The notes beneath the pieces are model-generated. The model made no database searches and was not told the origin of the DNA. It saw nothing but the letters and a program-made list of their open reading frames with translations. Position numbers and translations under genes: made by a program. A DNA stretch of 12,007 nt from Pseudomonadota bacterium (lineage in GTDB: Bacteria; Pseudomonadota; Gammaproteobacteria; Burkholderiales; Burkholderiaceae_B): contig JAJYRX010000022.1 in the NCBI GenBank assembly GCA_021793875.1, forward strand, positions 1 to 12,007. The letters run 5' to 3'. Shown in pieces: positions 1 through 6,720 of this stretch. Every line of letters begins with the position of its first letter. Within the stretch, counting starts at the first letter, position 1.

Positions 1-560
1 ATGCGTTGACGTGCCCCAGTTCCTTTAACTAAGGTCAAATCTACGCCTAGCTCCCTGGCAAACTTACGTACTGATGGTGACGCGTAAGGTAAGTTGCGCA
101 ATGGTAAATCGGAGGTACCAAAAGAGGCTGTAGGAGACAAACGCTCAGGTGGTGTAGAGGCCATAACACTAGTTGCTCCACCTTGTACCTCCTGTGATGG
201 TTTGTTAGCACCAGTTTCCTTAGAATCTGTTTTAACTTCCTGTTGGTTGTTTTCCTCGTCAACAGATTCGGTGCTAACCTCCTCAGATGTATCAGACTCA
301 GGAGTATCTTTAGCTTCTTCGCTTGGCTCTAGTTTTAGTATGAGGCTTCCTTCACTTACTTTGTCACCAAGGTTTACCGCAATGCTCTTAACTACACCTG
401 CTTGCGGAGCAGGAATCTCCATTGATGCTTTCTCTGACTCAACGGTAATAATGCTTTGCTCCGCCGTAATTGTGTCATTTTCTGACACTAGTATTTCAAT
501 TACGTCGACATCTTCTGCACCACCAATGTCAGGTACCTTAATATCTATGACGTTACTCAT
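1..560 (-). CDS. aceF: Pyruvate dehydrogenase E2 (dihydrolipoamide acetyltransferase), N-terminal part, cut by window edge
   Basis: This gene encodes the E2 core of the pyruvate dehydrogenase complex, which carries acetyl groups from E1 to CoA on a lipoyl-lysine arm in the cytoplasm. Only the first 186 codons are present; the rest lies beyond the left edge. A lipoyl domain fills residues 1-77, with the lipoylation site in ESEKASME (Lys44). Residues about 78-155 form a flexible linker, and the peripheral subunit-binding domain then starts (PYASPSVRKFARELGVDL, then KGTGARQR). A single lipoyl domain is followed directly by the binding domain, so this is a one-lipoyl E2. The linker is rich in Glu, Asp, Ser and Thr rather than the usual Ala/Pro. 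The ATG at 558-560 is preceded by an AAGGGGG ribosome binding site (567-573) that overlaps the aceE stop codon. The gap to aceE is 11 nt, so the two genes are co-transcribed. The family assignment is firm; the catalytic domain is not visible. Confidence 0.95.
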   Translation of the reverse strand, partial: MSNVIDIKVPDIGGAEDVDVIEILVSENDTITAEQSIITVESEKASMEIPAPQAGVVKSIAVNLGDKVSEGSLILKLEPSEEAKDTPESDTSEEVSTESVDEENNQQEVKTDSKETGANKPSQEVQGGATSVMASTPPERLSPTASFGTSDLPLRNLPYASPSVRKFARELGVDLTLVKGTGARQR

Positions 561-571
561 ATCAAACCCCC

Positions 572-3280
572 TTAGGCGTGATGCGGATTGCTTTTATTAC
601 TGTCGATCCCATACTTACTTATAGCTTCAGCAACCACATTAGTCGAGATATCGCCGCTATCAGCAAGTGAACGCAGTGCAGCAATCACTACAAAATAACG
701 ATCTATCTCGAAATGTTGTCTTAATTTTGCACGGAAGTCGGATCGACCGTACCCATCGGCACCAAGCACATGCATACGCCTACCCTCTGGTATGAATGCA
801 CGAATCTGGTCGCCGTAGCTTTTCATATAATCAGTGGAAACGATTATTGGGCCTTCACTATCTTCGAGTAGGCTGGTTATATACGGTTTTGGGGGAGTTT
901 TGTCTTGCGGGTTAAGCAGACGATATCTCTCGCAATCTAGACCATCACGTCTGAGCTCTGTAAAACTGGTAACACTATATACGTCAGATCCTATATCCCA
1001 ATCATCCAGAAGTAGTTTTTGCGCTTCTATAACCTCGCGCAGAATCGTTCCTGATCCCATTAGTTGGACCCTGTGCTTACCACCATCGGTAGACCTAAAC
1101 TTGTAAGCACCCCTAATAATTCCTTCCTCATCACCTTCAACTAGGCCCGGTTGAGGATAGTTTTCATTCATAACCGTTATGTAATAGAACACATTTTCTT
1201 GATTCTCCACCATGCGTTCCATACCGTTTTGAATGATAACTGCAAGCTCGTGAGCAAAAGCTGGATCGTAGGATACACAATTGGGTATCACCGAGGACAG
1301 AATATGACTATGCCCGTCTTCGTGCTGTAAGCCTTCACCATTAAGTGTCGTGCGACCGGCTGTTCCTCCAAGTAAGAACCCTCGAGCTTGCATATCACCA
1401 GCAGCCCATGCTAGGTCACCTATTCGCTGGAACCCAAACATAGAGTAATAGATGTAAAAAGGAATCATTATGCGATTATTAGTTGAGTACGATGTTGCTG
1501 CTGCAATCCAGGAGCTAAAGCCACCGGCTTCGTTAATACCTTCCTGCAACAACTGACCGTTTTCAGCTTCGCGATAGTACATGACCTCATTTTTATCAAC
1601 AGGGGTATATTTTTGCCCTTCAGGTGCGTATATACCAATTTGTCTGAACAGACCCTCCATACCAAATGTTCGGGACTCATCTACTAAAATTGGCACAACA
1701 CGAGGCCCTACTTTTTTATCCCGTAATATCTGATTCAATATTCTTACAAAAGCCTGTGTGGTAGAAATCATGCGTCCTTCTGCAGTGGGCTCTGTAACAG
1801 CCTTAAAGGTTTCAAGCTTAGGGGCTGGTAAAAACTCGTCTGCCTTTTCTCTTCGTTTAGGAAGGTAACCGCCAAGAGCTTTACGACGCTCGTGTAAGTA
1901 ACGCATTTCTGGTGAGTCATCTGCAGGCTTGAAGTATGGGATCTGCTCAAGCTGATCGTCTGGTATCGGTATATTAAATCGATCACGAAACTCACGTATA
2001 GCTTCGATATCAAGCTGTTTTTGCTGATGGGTAGGGTTTTTTGCCTGACCGACATGACCCATTCCGTAGCCTTTAATTGTTTTTGCAAGAATAACAGTTG
2101 GTTGACCCTTGTGCTCAGTAGCCTTTTTAAAGGCTGCATAAACTTTGTGAGGGTCGTGTCCGCCACGATTTAAGCGCCATATGTCTTCATCACTCATGCG
2201 GCTAACCATTTCAAGCAGCTTTGGATGTTTTCCGAAGAAATGCTCCCTTACATACTTGCCATCATGTGCTTTGTATGCTTGATACTCCCCATCAACAGAC
2301 TCTTCCATTATCTTACGGAGTATGCCTTCTTTATCACGCGCAAGCAGTGGATCCCAGTAACCACCCCAGATTAGCTTGATAACATTCCAACCGCTGCCAC
2401 GGAAATCGCCTTCAAGCTCCTGTATTATTTTTCCGTTTCCGCGTACAGGTCCATCTAGCCTTTGCAGGTTACAGTTGATAACAAAAACCAGGTTGTCTAG
2501 ATTCTCGCGAGAAGCCATACCTATGGCGCCTTTAGATTCAGGCTCATCCATCTCGCCATCACCACAGAACACCCATACTTTACGTTTGCTTGTGTCTGCA
2601 ATTCCGCGCGCATGCAAGTATTTAAGAAACCTTGCTTGATAAATTGCCATGAGCGGTCCTAGGCCCATAGACACTGTAGGAAATTGCCAAAAATCTGGCA
2701 TTAGCTTTGGATGCGGATAGGATGGAAGCCCCTTACCATCGACCTCTTGTCTAAAGTTATCAAGCTGCTCAGCAGTTAAACGACCTTCTAGATAAGCCCT
2801 AGCATACACACCTGGTGAAGAATGACCTTGGAAATAGACAAGATCACCACCGTGATCCTCAGTCTCCGCATGCCAGAAGTGGTTTTGTCCGCAACCTATC
2901 ATGGTAGCCAGAGAAGCAAAAGATGCTATGTGCCCGCCTAGACTGCCACCATCTGGGGGGTTAACACTATTTGCTTTTACAACCATTGCCATAGCATTCC
3001 AGCGAACGTATGACCTTATGCGCTCCTCTAGAACTAGGTTTCCTGGATGAGGATCTTCTAGGCCGGGAGGTATAGTATTTACATAAGCAGTATTGGGAGA
3101 GAATGGTATGTATGCCCCTGAACGTCTGGCTAAATCAATAAGACGTTCAAGAAGATAATGTGCTCGCTCAGGACCTGCTCGGTCTAGAACCGCTTCTAAG
3201 GCTTCTAGCCACTCTTGTGTTTCCAACGCTTCGTCATCTGCAAAGTCTGACATATCGTGGAATTTATCGATTGAGGACAT
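572..3280 (-). CDS. aceE: Pyruvate dehydrogenase E1 component, homodimeric type
   Basis: This is the thiamine-diphosphate enzyme that decarboxylates pyruvate and acetylates the lipoyl arm of E2. The product is 902 aa from the preferred start, close to E. coli AceE (887 aa), and is collinear with it throughout. The ThDP/Mg motif is GDGEMDEPESKG (Asp241) with NCNL 30 residues later (Asn271), the same spacing as in E. coli. Other family blocks are NPPDGGSLGGH (residues 107-117), the active-site loop around HVGQAKNPTHQ (409-419), QEGINE, and GRTTLNGEGLQHEDGHSH in the second half. An in-frame ATG lies 18 nt further upstream (3296-3298). I chose the ATG at 3278-3280 because an excellent AAGGAG (3287-3292) sits 6 nt before it, inside the longer reading frame. 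It is the first gene of an aceE-aceF operon, divergent from a two-component system. I see no truncation or missing catalytic residue. Confidence 0.97.
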   Translation of the reverse strand: MSSIDKFHDMSDFADDEALETQEWLEALEAVLDRAGPERAHYLLERLIDLARRSGAYIPFSPNTAYVNTIPPGLEDPHPGNLVLEERIRSYVRWNAMAMVVKANSVNPPDGGSLGGHIASFASLATMIGCGQNHFWHAETEDHGGDLVYFQGHSSPGVYARAYLEGRLTAEQLDNFRQEVDGKGLPSYPHPKLMPDFWQFPTVSMGLGPLMAIYQARFLKYLHARGIADTSKRKVWVFCGDGEMDEPESKGAIGMASRENLDNLVFVINCNLQRLDGPVRGNGKIIQELEGDFRGSGWNVIKLIWGGYWDPLLARDKEGILRKIMEESVDGEYQAYKAHDGKYVREHFFGKHPKLLEMVSRMSDEDIWRLNRGGHDPHKVYAAFKKATEHKGQPTVILAKTIKGYGMGHVGQAKNPTHQQKQLDIEAIREFRDRFNIPIPDDQLEQIPYFKPADDSPEMRYLHERRKALGGYLPKRREKADEFLPAPKLETFKAVTEPTAEGRMISTTQAFVRILNQILRDKKVGPRVVPILVDESRTFGMEGLFRQIGIYAPEGQKYTPVDKNEVMYYREAENGQLLQEGINEAGGFSSWIAAATSYSTNNRIMIPFYIYYSMFGFQRIGDLAWAAGDMQARGFLLGGTAGRTTLNGEGLQHEDGHSHILSSVIPNCVSYDPAFAHELAVIIQNGMERMVENQENVFYYITVMNENYPQPGLVEGDEEGIIRGAYKFRSTDGGKHRVQLMGSGTILREVIEAQKLLLDDWDIGSDVYSVTSFTELRRDGLDCERYRLLNPQDKTPPKPYITSLLEDSEGPIIVSTDYMKSYGDQIRAFIPEGRRMHVLGADGYGRSDFRAKLRQHFEIDRYFVVIAALRSLADSGDISTNVVAEAISKYGIDSNKSNPHHA

Positions 3281-3319
3281 TAGTGTCTCCTTGCGCATTT
3301 AACAAGTACGTTTTATTCC

Positions 3320-3348
3320 ATTCTAAGTAAGACTAATGAGCAGCACAA
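3320..3348 (-). promoter_or_regulatory. Candidate sigma-70 promoter for aceE-aceF
   Basis: On the minus strand, TTGTGC (complement of 3343-3348) and TAGAAT (complement of 3320-3325) are separated by 17 nt. The -10 matches consensus at 5 of 6 positions and the -35 only at the conserved TTG. Transcription would start around 3313, giving a leader of about 30 nt before the aceE ribosome binding site. It was found by eye only, and an alternative further upstream (TTCATA, 18 nt, TAAAAT) cannot be excluded. Confidence 0.4.
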
Positions 3349-3352
3349 GCAA

Positions 3353-3389
3353 AATTTCATTTTATGGTAAATAATTTCACAATATGAAA
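3353..3389. promoter_or_regulatory. Repeat cluster in the divergent promoter region, possible operator
   Basis: AATTTCA occurs at 3353-3359 and again at 3373-3379, exactly 20 bp apart or about two helical turns. The second copy also forms an inverted repeat, TTTCA-N5-TGAAA (3375-3389). The cluster lies between the candidate aceE and kinase-operon promoters and overlaps the candidate -35 of the latter. That position suits a regulator acting on both directions. The local sequence is AT-rich, so repeats this short can arise by chance. The binding protein is unknown; the adjacent response regulator is one guess. Confidence 0.3.
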
Positions 3390-3404
3390 AGTAGTTTGTA
3401 TTAA
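3376..3404 (+). promoter_or_regulatory. Candidate sigma-70 promoter for the kinase-regulator-folD operon
   Basis: TTCACA (3376-3381, 5 of 6 to the -35 consensus) is followed after 17 nt by TATTAA (3399-3404, 4 of 6 to the -10 consensus). The predicted start lies about 40 nt before the kinase ATG. TATAGT at 3412-3417 is a competing -10 but has no acceptable -35. It was found by eye only. Confidence 0.35.
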
Positions 3405-3452
3405 CATGGCTTATAGTAGAGTTAAAATGATAGGTCGAAACCGTTAATAGCC

Positions 3453-5207
3453 ATGCCTTCTAACAGTAAAAAATCTCTTATACCTACAACCTTTTATGAC
3501 CAAGCCAACACTGGTCGTAAGGGGCTTTACTGGCTAACCCCAGTCATTGTGCTGATTCTATATCTATGTGTAATGGGTGCGTTTGTATGGATGCAGCGAC
3601 TACATACAGATAGCATTATGTTCGTAACAATAGACCAAGAAACAAGACAGCAGCGCTTATTCATGGTTATTGTTGCGCTATCATTGGTAATAATACTTAG
3701 TCTGCTAGCGCTTTGGAGATACACACAGTTCAGAGGGCGCGCAGAAGCAGCCCTTGTCGCTGAAACAAGTTTTCGCAGAGCCATGGAAAACTCTATGCTA
3801 ACTGGCATGAGAGTATTAGACATGCAAGGTCGTATAGCATACGTCAACCCAGCTTTTTGTCGCATGATAGGCTGGAATGAGGCCGACTTAATTGGTAGGA
3901 CAGCTCCTTTCCCGTATTGGATACCTGGTAAACATAAGCACCATCAAGAAACTATGGATCTACTACTTTCTGGACGTACACCTACTAGTGGTTTAGAAGT
4001 TGAAGCGCAAAGACGTGATGGTTCGCGATTTACAGCTCGTATGTACGTCTCCCCTCTTAGAGCCCCAGATGGTGAGCAAATTGGCTGGATGACGTCCATG
4101 ACCGATATAACAGAACCAAAGCGTATACGTGAGGCCTTAACAGCTGCGCATGAAAGGTTCATGACGGTCTTAGAAGGCTTAGATGATGCAATATCTGTCG
4201 TAGCTGACACTTCTGATGGTTTAGAGCTGCTTTTTGCTAATAGAACTTACAGACGCCTCTTTGGTGCACAGCCAAATGGCCATGCGGAATTAATGGGTGG
4301 TCGACTTGGCCGTTTTACAGATGAAACTGTTGAGGTCCATTCTGAATCTGCAGAACGATGGTTTGAAGTGCATCATCGTATGCTGGCATGGACAGACGGT
4401 AGAAGAGTTCGATTACAGGTAGCCCGAGACATCACCGAAAGGCGCGAACACGAAGAAGCATCTCGTATACAACAAGAAAAAATACAGATTACTAGTAGGT
4501 TAACTACAATGGGAGAAATGGCTTCATCTTTAGCGCATGAGCTTAATCAACCATTAACTGCAATAGCAAATTACAACATGGGTGCAGTTGCTATGATTAA
4601 TAGCGGTCGCGCTACTCGTGAACAACTATTGGAAGTGCTCGGGAAGTCTGCCCAACAGGCTGAACGGGCAGGAAAGATAATAAGCCGCATACGAGAATTT
4701 GTTAAACGTAGTGAACCAAGACGACAACGTGTGGCAATAAAAGATATTCTTGATAATGCTGTCGGATTCGCGGATATAGACGCGCGCAAACGACAAATAA
4801 GTATAGAGCAAACCCTCCCTAGCACCATGCCAGATGTGCACGCTGACCCAATACTAATAGAACAAGTACTACTGAACCTACTAAAAAATGGTGTAGAAGC
4901 CATGGAGTCAAGCGATTACCACATTCTGCACGTAGTGGTAACCGAGTCAGACAGGCTTGTTGAGGTCTCTGTGCACGACAGAGGTTATGGTTTGAGTAAT
5001 CCAGAACGACTGTTTGAACCCTTTTACAGTACAAAATCAGAGGGGCTTGGAATGGGCCTAAATATTTGTCGTACCATTATCGAATCGCATCATGGGCGCC
5101 TATGGGCCGAACAAAACCCTCAAGGTGGTACTATATTCCGATTTACGTTACCAAAAGCTACCGATGAAGCATATATAACAAGAGATTCACAGGAGTTAGC
5201 TGTATGA
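3453..5207 (+). CDS. Membrane-bound PAS-PAS sensor histidine kinase
   Basis: This is a 584-aa sensor kinase that presumably phosphorylates the regulator encoded just downstream. Two transmembrane helices (about residues 26-47 and 68-89) flank a short loop of about 20 residues, leaving little room for a periplasmic sensor domain. A PAS domain follows at about 104-220 (ending in SMTDITEPKR) and a second, more divergent one at about 232-330 (ending in ARDITERRE). The kinase core is complete: H-box SSLAHELNQPLTAI with phospho-acceptor His362, N-box LLNLLKNGVEAM (about 473-484), DRGYGL (509-514), F-box LFEPFYSTK (520-528) and GLGMGL (531-536). This layout resembles FixL/DctB-like kinases, with sensing most likely through the cytoplasmic PAS domains. 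The ATG at 3453 has only a weak ribosome binding site, but an in-frame stop at 3423-3425 leaves no earlier start. The stop codon overlaps the next start as ATGA, implying translational coupling. The ligand is unknown. Confidence 0.93.
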   Translation: MPSNSKKSLIPTTFYDQANTGRKGLYWLTPVIVLILYLCVMGAFVWMQRLHTDSIMFVTIDQETRQQRLFMVIVALSLVIILSLLALWRYTQFRGRAEAALVAETSFRRAMENSMLTGMRVLDMQGRIAYVNPAFCRMIGWNEADLIGRTAPFPYWIPGKHKHHQETMDLLLSGRTPTSGLEVEAQRRDGSRFTARMYVSPLRAPDGEQIGWMTSMTDITEPKRIREALTAAHERFMTVLEGLDDAISVVADTSDGLELLFANRTYRRLFGAQPNGHAELMGGRLGRFTDETVEVHSESAERWFEVHHRMLAWTDGRRVRLQVARDITERREHEEASRIQQEKIQITSRLTTMGEMASSLAHELNQPLTAIANYNMGAVAMINSGRATREQLLEVLGKSAQQAERAGKIISRIREFVKRSEPRRQRVAIKDILDNAVGFADIDARKRQISIEQTLPSTMPDVHADPILIEQVLLNLLKNGVEAMESSDYHILHVVVTESDRLVEVSVHDRGYGLSNPERLFEPFYSTKSEGLGMGLNICRTIIESHHGRLWAEQNPQGGTIFRFTLPKATDEAYITRDSQELAV

Positions 5208-5842
5208 CTATACAAACAAACGATATAAATAATGCAAGTACTGTGTATATTGTTGACGATGACGAGGCCGTGCGTGATTCATTACGCTGGTTATTAGAAG
5301 CTAATGATTACAACGTTGAGTGTTTCAGCGGTGGCGAACAGTTTCTTGAAGCCTACAATCCAGACCGTGTCGCCGTATTAATAGCCGATGTACGTATGCC
5401 TGGCATGAGTGGGCTTGAGCTTCAAGAGGAACTAATTAAAAGAAAAGCCCCCATACCTATTGTATTCATTACGGGCCATGGAGATGTCCCAATGGCCGTT
5501 TCCACCATGAAAAAAGGTGCAGTAGATTTTCTTGAAAAGCCTTTTAATGAGACTGAGCTGCGCAACATAGTTGCACGCATGCTAGAAGAAGCTGTAGAGC
5601 GAGTTGAGCAGGAACGGATGAAGCAATCTCAACAAGAAGTTATGAGTCGTTTAACATCTCGTGAACAGCAGGTTTTAGAGCGTATAGTTGCAGGTCGTCT
5701 TAACAAACAAATTGCCGGAGACCTTAATATAAGTATAAAAACCGTTGAAGCACATAGAGCTAACATAATGGTTAAGCTGGAAGTAACAACTGTTGCCGAC
5801 TTAATGAAAATAGCCTTAAACCAGCCGGAAGCGTCAGAATGA
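5204..5842 (+). CDS. FixJ/NarL-type response regulator (receiver plus LuxR-type HTH)
   Basis: This 212-aa DNA-binding response regulator is the obvious partner of the upstream kinase. The receiver domain (about residues 12-130) has the acidic pocket VDDDE (Asp19/Asp20), phospho-acceptor Asp62 in ADVRMPGMSG, Thr90 in VFITGHGDVPMA, and Lys112 in FLEKPF. A charged helical linker (about 125-147) leads to a LuxR/FixJ-type helix-turn-helix at about 149-200 (LTSREQQVL, then NKQIAGDLNISIKTVEAHR). All residues needed for phosphorylation are present. Its ATG overlaps the kinase stop by 4 nt, with AGGAG at 5191-5195 as the ribosome binding site. Its own stop overlaps the folD start in the same way. The DNA target is unknown; autoregulation and control of the divergent aceEF genes are inferences from position only. 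Confidence 0.93.
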   Translation: MTIQTNDINNASTVYIVDDDEAVRDSLRWLLEANDYNVECFSGGEQFLEAYNPDRVAVLIADVRMPGMSGLELQEELIKRKAPIPIVFITGHGDVPMAVSTMKKGAVDFLEKPFNETELRNIVARMLEEAVERVEQERMKQSQQEVMSRLTSREQQVLERIVAGRLNKQIAGDLNISIKTVEAHRANIMVKLEVTTVADLMKIALNQPEASE

Positions 5843-6690
5843 GCAAAGCTAAGATCATAGATGGTAAAAAGCTATCTAACGACATAAAAAAAGAAGTGGC
5901 TTCTCAGGTAGCTCAATTAAAACTTGAAGGCGTATCTCCAGGACTTGCAGTAGTTTTGGTTGGTGATGACCCGGCCTCACAGGTGTATGTCAGAAACAAG
6001 GCTTCAGCATGTGATGCAGCTGGCATATACTCCAAGGTTATTAATTTACCTGCACACACAAAAGAACATGAGTTACTTAAAGTAATACAAGAATTAAATA
6101 ACGATGAAATTATTCATGGGATACTTGTGCAGCTGCCCCTACCCGCCCATATAAATAGTGCAAATATAATTCAAGAAATTAACCCAAATAAAGATGTAGA
6201 CGGGTTTCATATTAACAATGTTGGGCTATTAACAACTGGCAACCCTAATATGAAGCCTTGTACACCGTACGGTGTAATGAAAATGCTTGAGTCAGAGAAG
6301 GTGCCCGTATGGGGTGCTGAGGCTGTTATTGTTGGTGCTAGTAATATTGTAGGAAAACCCATGGCGCTGTTGTTACTTGCACAAGGAGCCACAGTAACTA
6401 TATGCAACTCAAAAACCAAAGACTTATCTGCACATACTAGTAGGGCTGACATTCTTGTTGTAGCAACCGGGCGACCAAACATGGTTACAGGCGATATGAT
6501 TAAACCCGGGGCAGTAGTAATAGATGTAGGAATTAACCGCATGGAAAACAATAAGCTATGCGGAGACGTAGAATTTGAATCAGCTTCACAGGTTGCAGGG
6601 GCAATAACCCCTGTACCAGGTGGTGTAGGCCCAATGACTATTGCAATGCTTCTTACTAACACAGTTGAAGCAGCGAAACGTACACTATAA
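5839..6690 (+). CDS. folD: Bifunctional methylenetetrahydrofolate dehydrogenase / methenyltetrahydrofolate cyclohydrolase
   Basis: FolD interconverts 5,10-methylene-, 5,10-methenyl- and 10-formyl-tetrahydrofolate in the cytoplasm, using NADP(H), and feeds one-carbon units to purine and formyl-Met synthesis. The 283-aa product is of normal length. Visible active-site elements are Tyr50 and Lys54 in YVRNK, Gln98 in VQLPLP, Asp121 in KDVDGF, the nucleotide-binding GASNIVGKPM (166-175), and the C-terminal signature TPVPGGVGPMT (257-267). The Ala in GASN is also found in E. coli FolD, so it is not a defect. The start codon overlaps the regulator stop (ATGA), with CGGAAG at 5826-5831 as a modest ribosome binding site. 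This coupling puts a housekeeping folate gene under the same transcript as the two-component system. Confidence 0.97.
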   Translation: MSKAKIIDGKKLSNDIKKEVASQVAQLKLEGVSPGLAVVLVGDDPASQVYVRNKASACDAAGIYSKVINLPAHTKEHELLKVIQELNNDEIIHGILVQLPLPAHINSANIIQEINPNKDVDGFHINNVGLLTTGNPNMKPCTPYGVMKMLESEKVPVWGAEAVIVGASNIVGKPMALLLLAQGATVTICNSKTKDLSAHTSRADILVVATGRPNMVTGDMIKPGAVVIDVGINRMENNKLCGDVEFESASQVAGAITPVPGGVGPMTIAMLLTNTVEAAKRTL

Positions 6691-6720
6691 GTTATCTCAA
6701 AGTTATAAATCGGTTAAGCA

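Noticed and set aside
94..624. A 176-codon open frame on the plus strand opposite aceF/aceE
   Set aside because: It lies antisense to the well-supported aceF N-terminus and aceE C-terminus, has low-complexity Ser/Thr-rich composition and no recognisable domain. It is a shadow of the coding frame.
3281..3298. Longer aceE start at the upstream in-frame ATG (3296-3298)
   Set aside because: The strong AAGGAG at 3287-3292 lies inside this extension and is placed ideally for the ATG at 3278-3280; the extra six residues have no family support.
3762..4112. Heme-binding FixL-type oxygen-sensing PAS domain in the kinase
   Set aside because: The overall layout is FixL-like, but I could not identify the heme-ligand His and surrounding FixL signature. 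The GKHKHH cluster near residues 159-164 is not at a recognised ligand position.
6334..6363. FolD nucleotide loop GASNIVGKP with Ala instead of the common Arg
   Set aside because: E. coli FolD also has GASNIVG at this site, so it is a normal variant and not a loss of cofactor binding.
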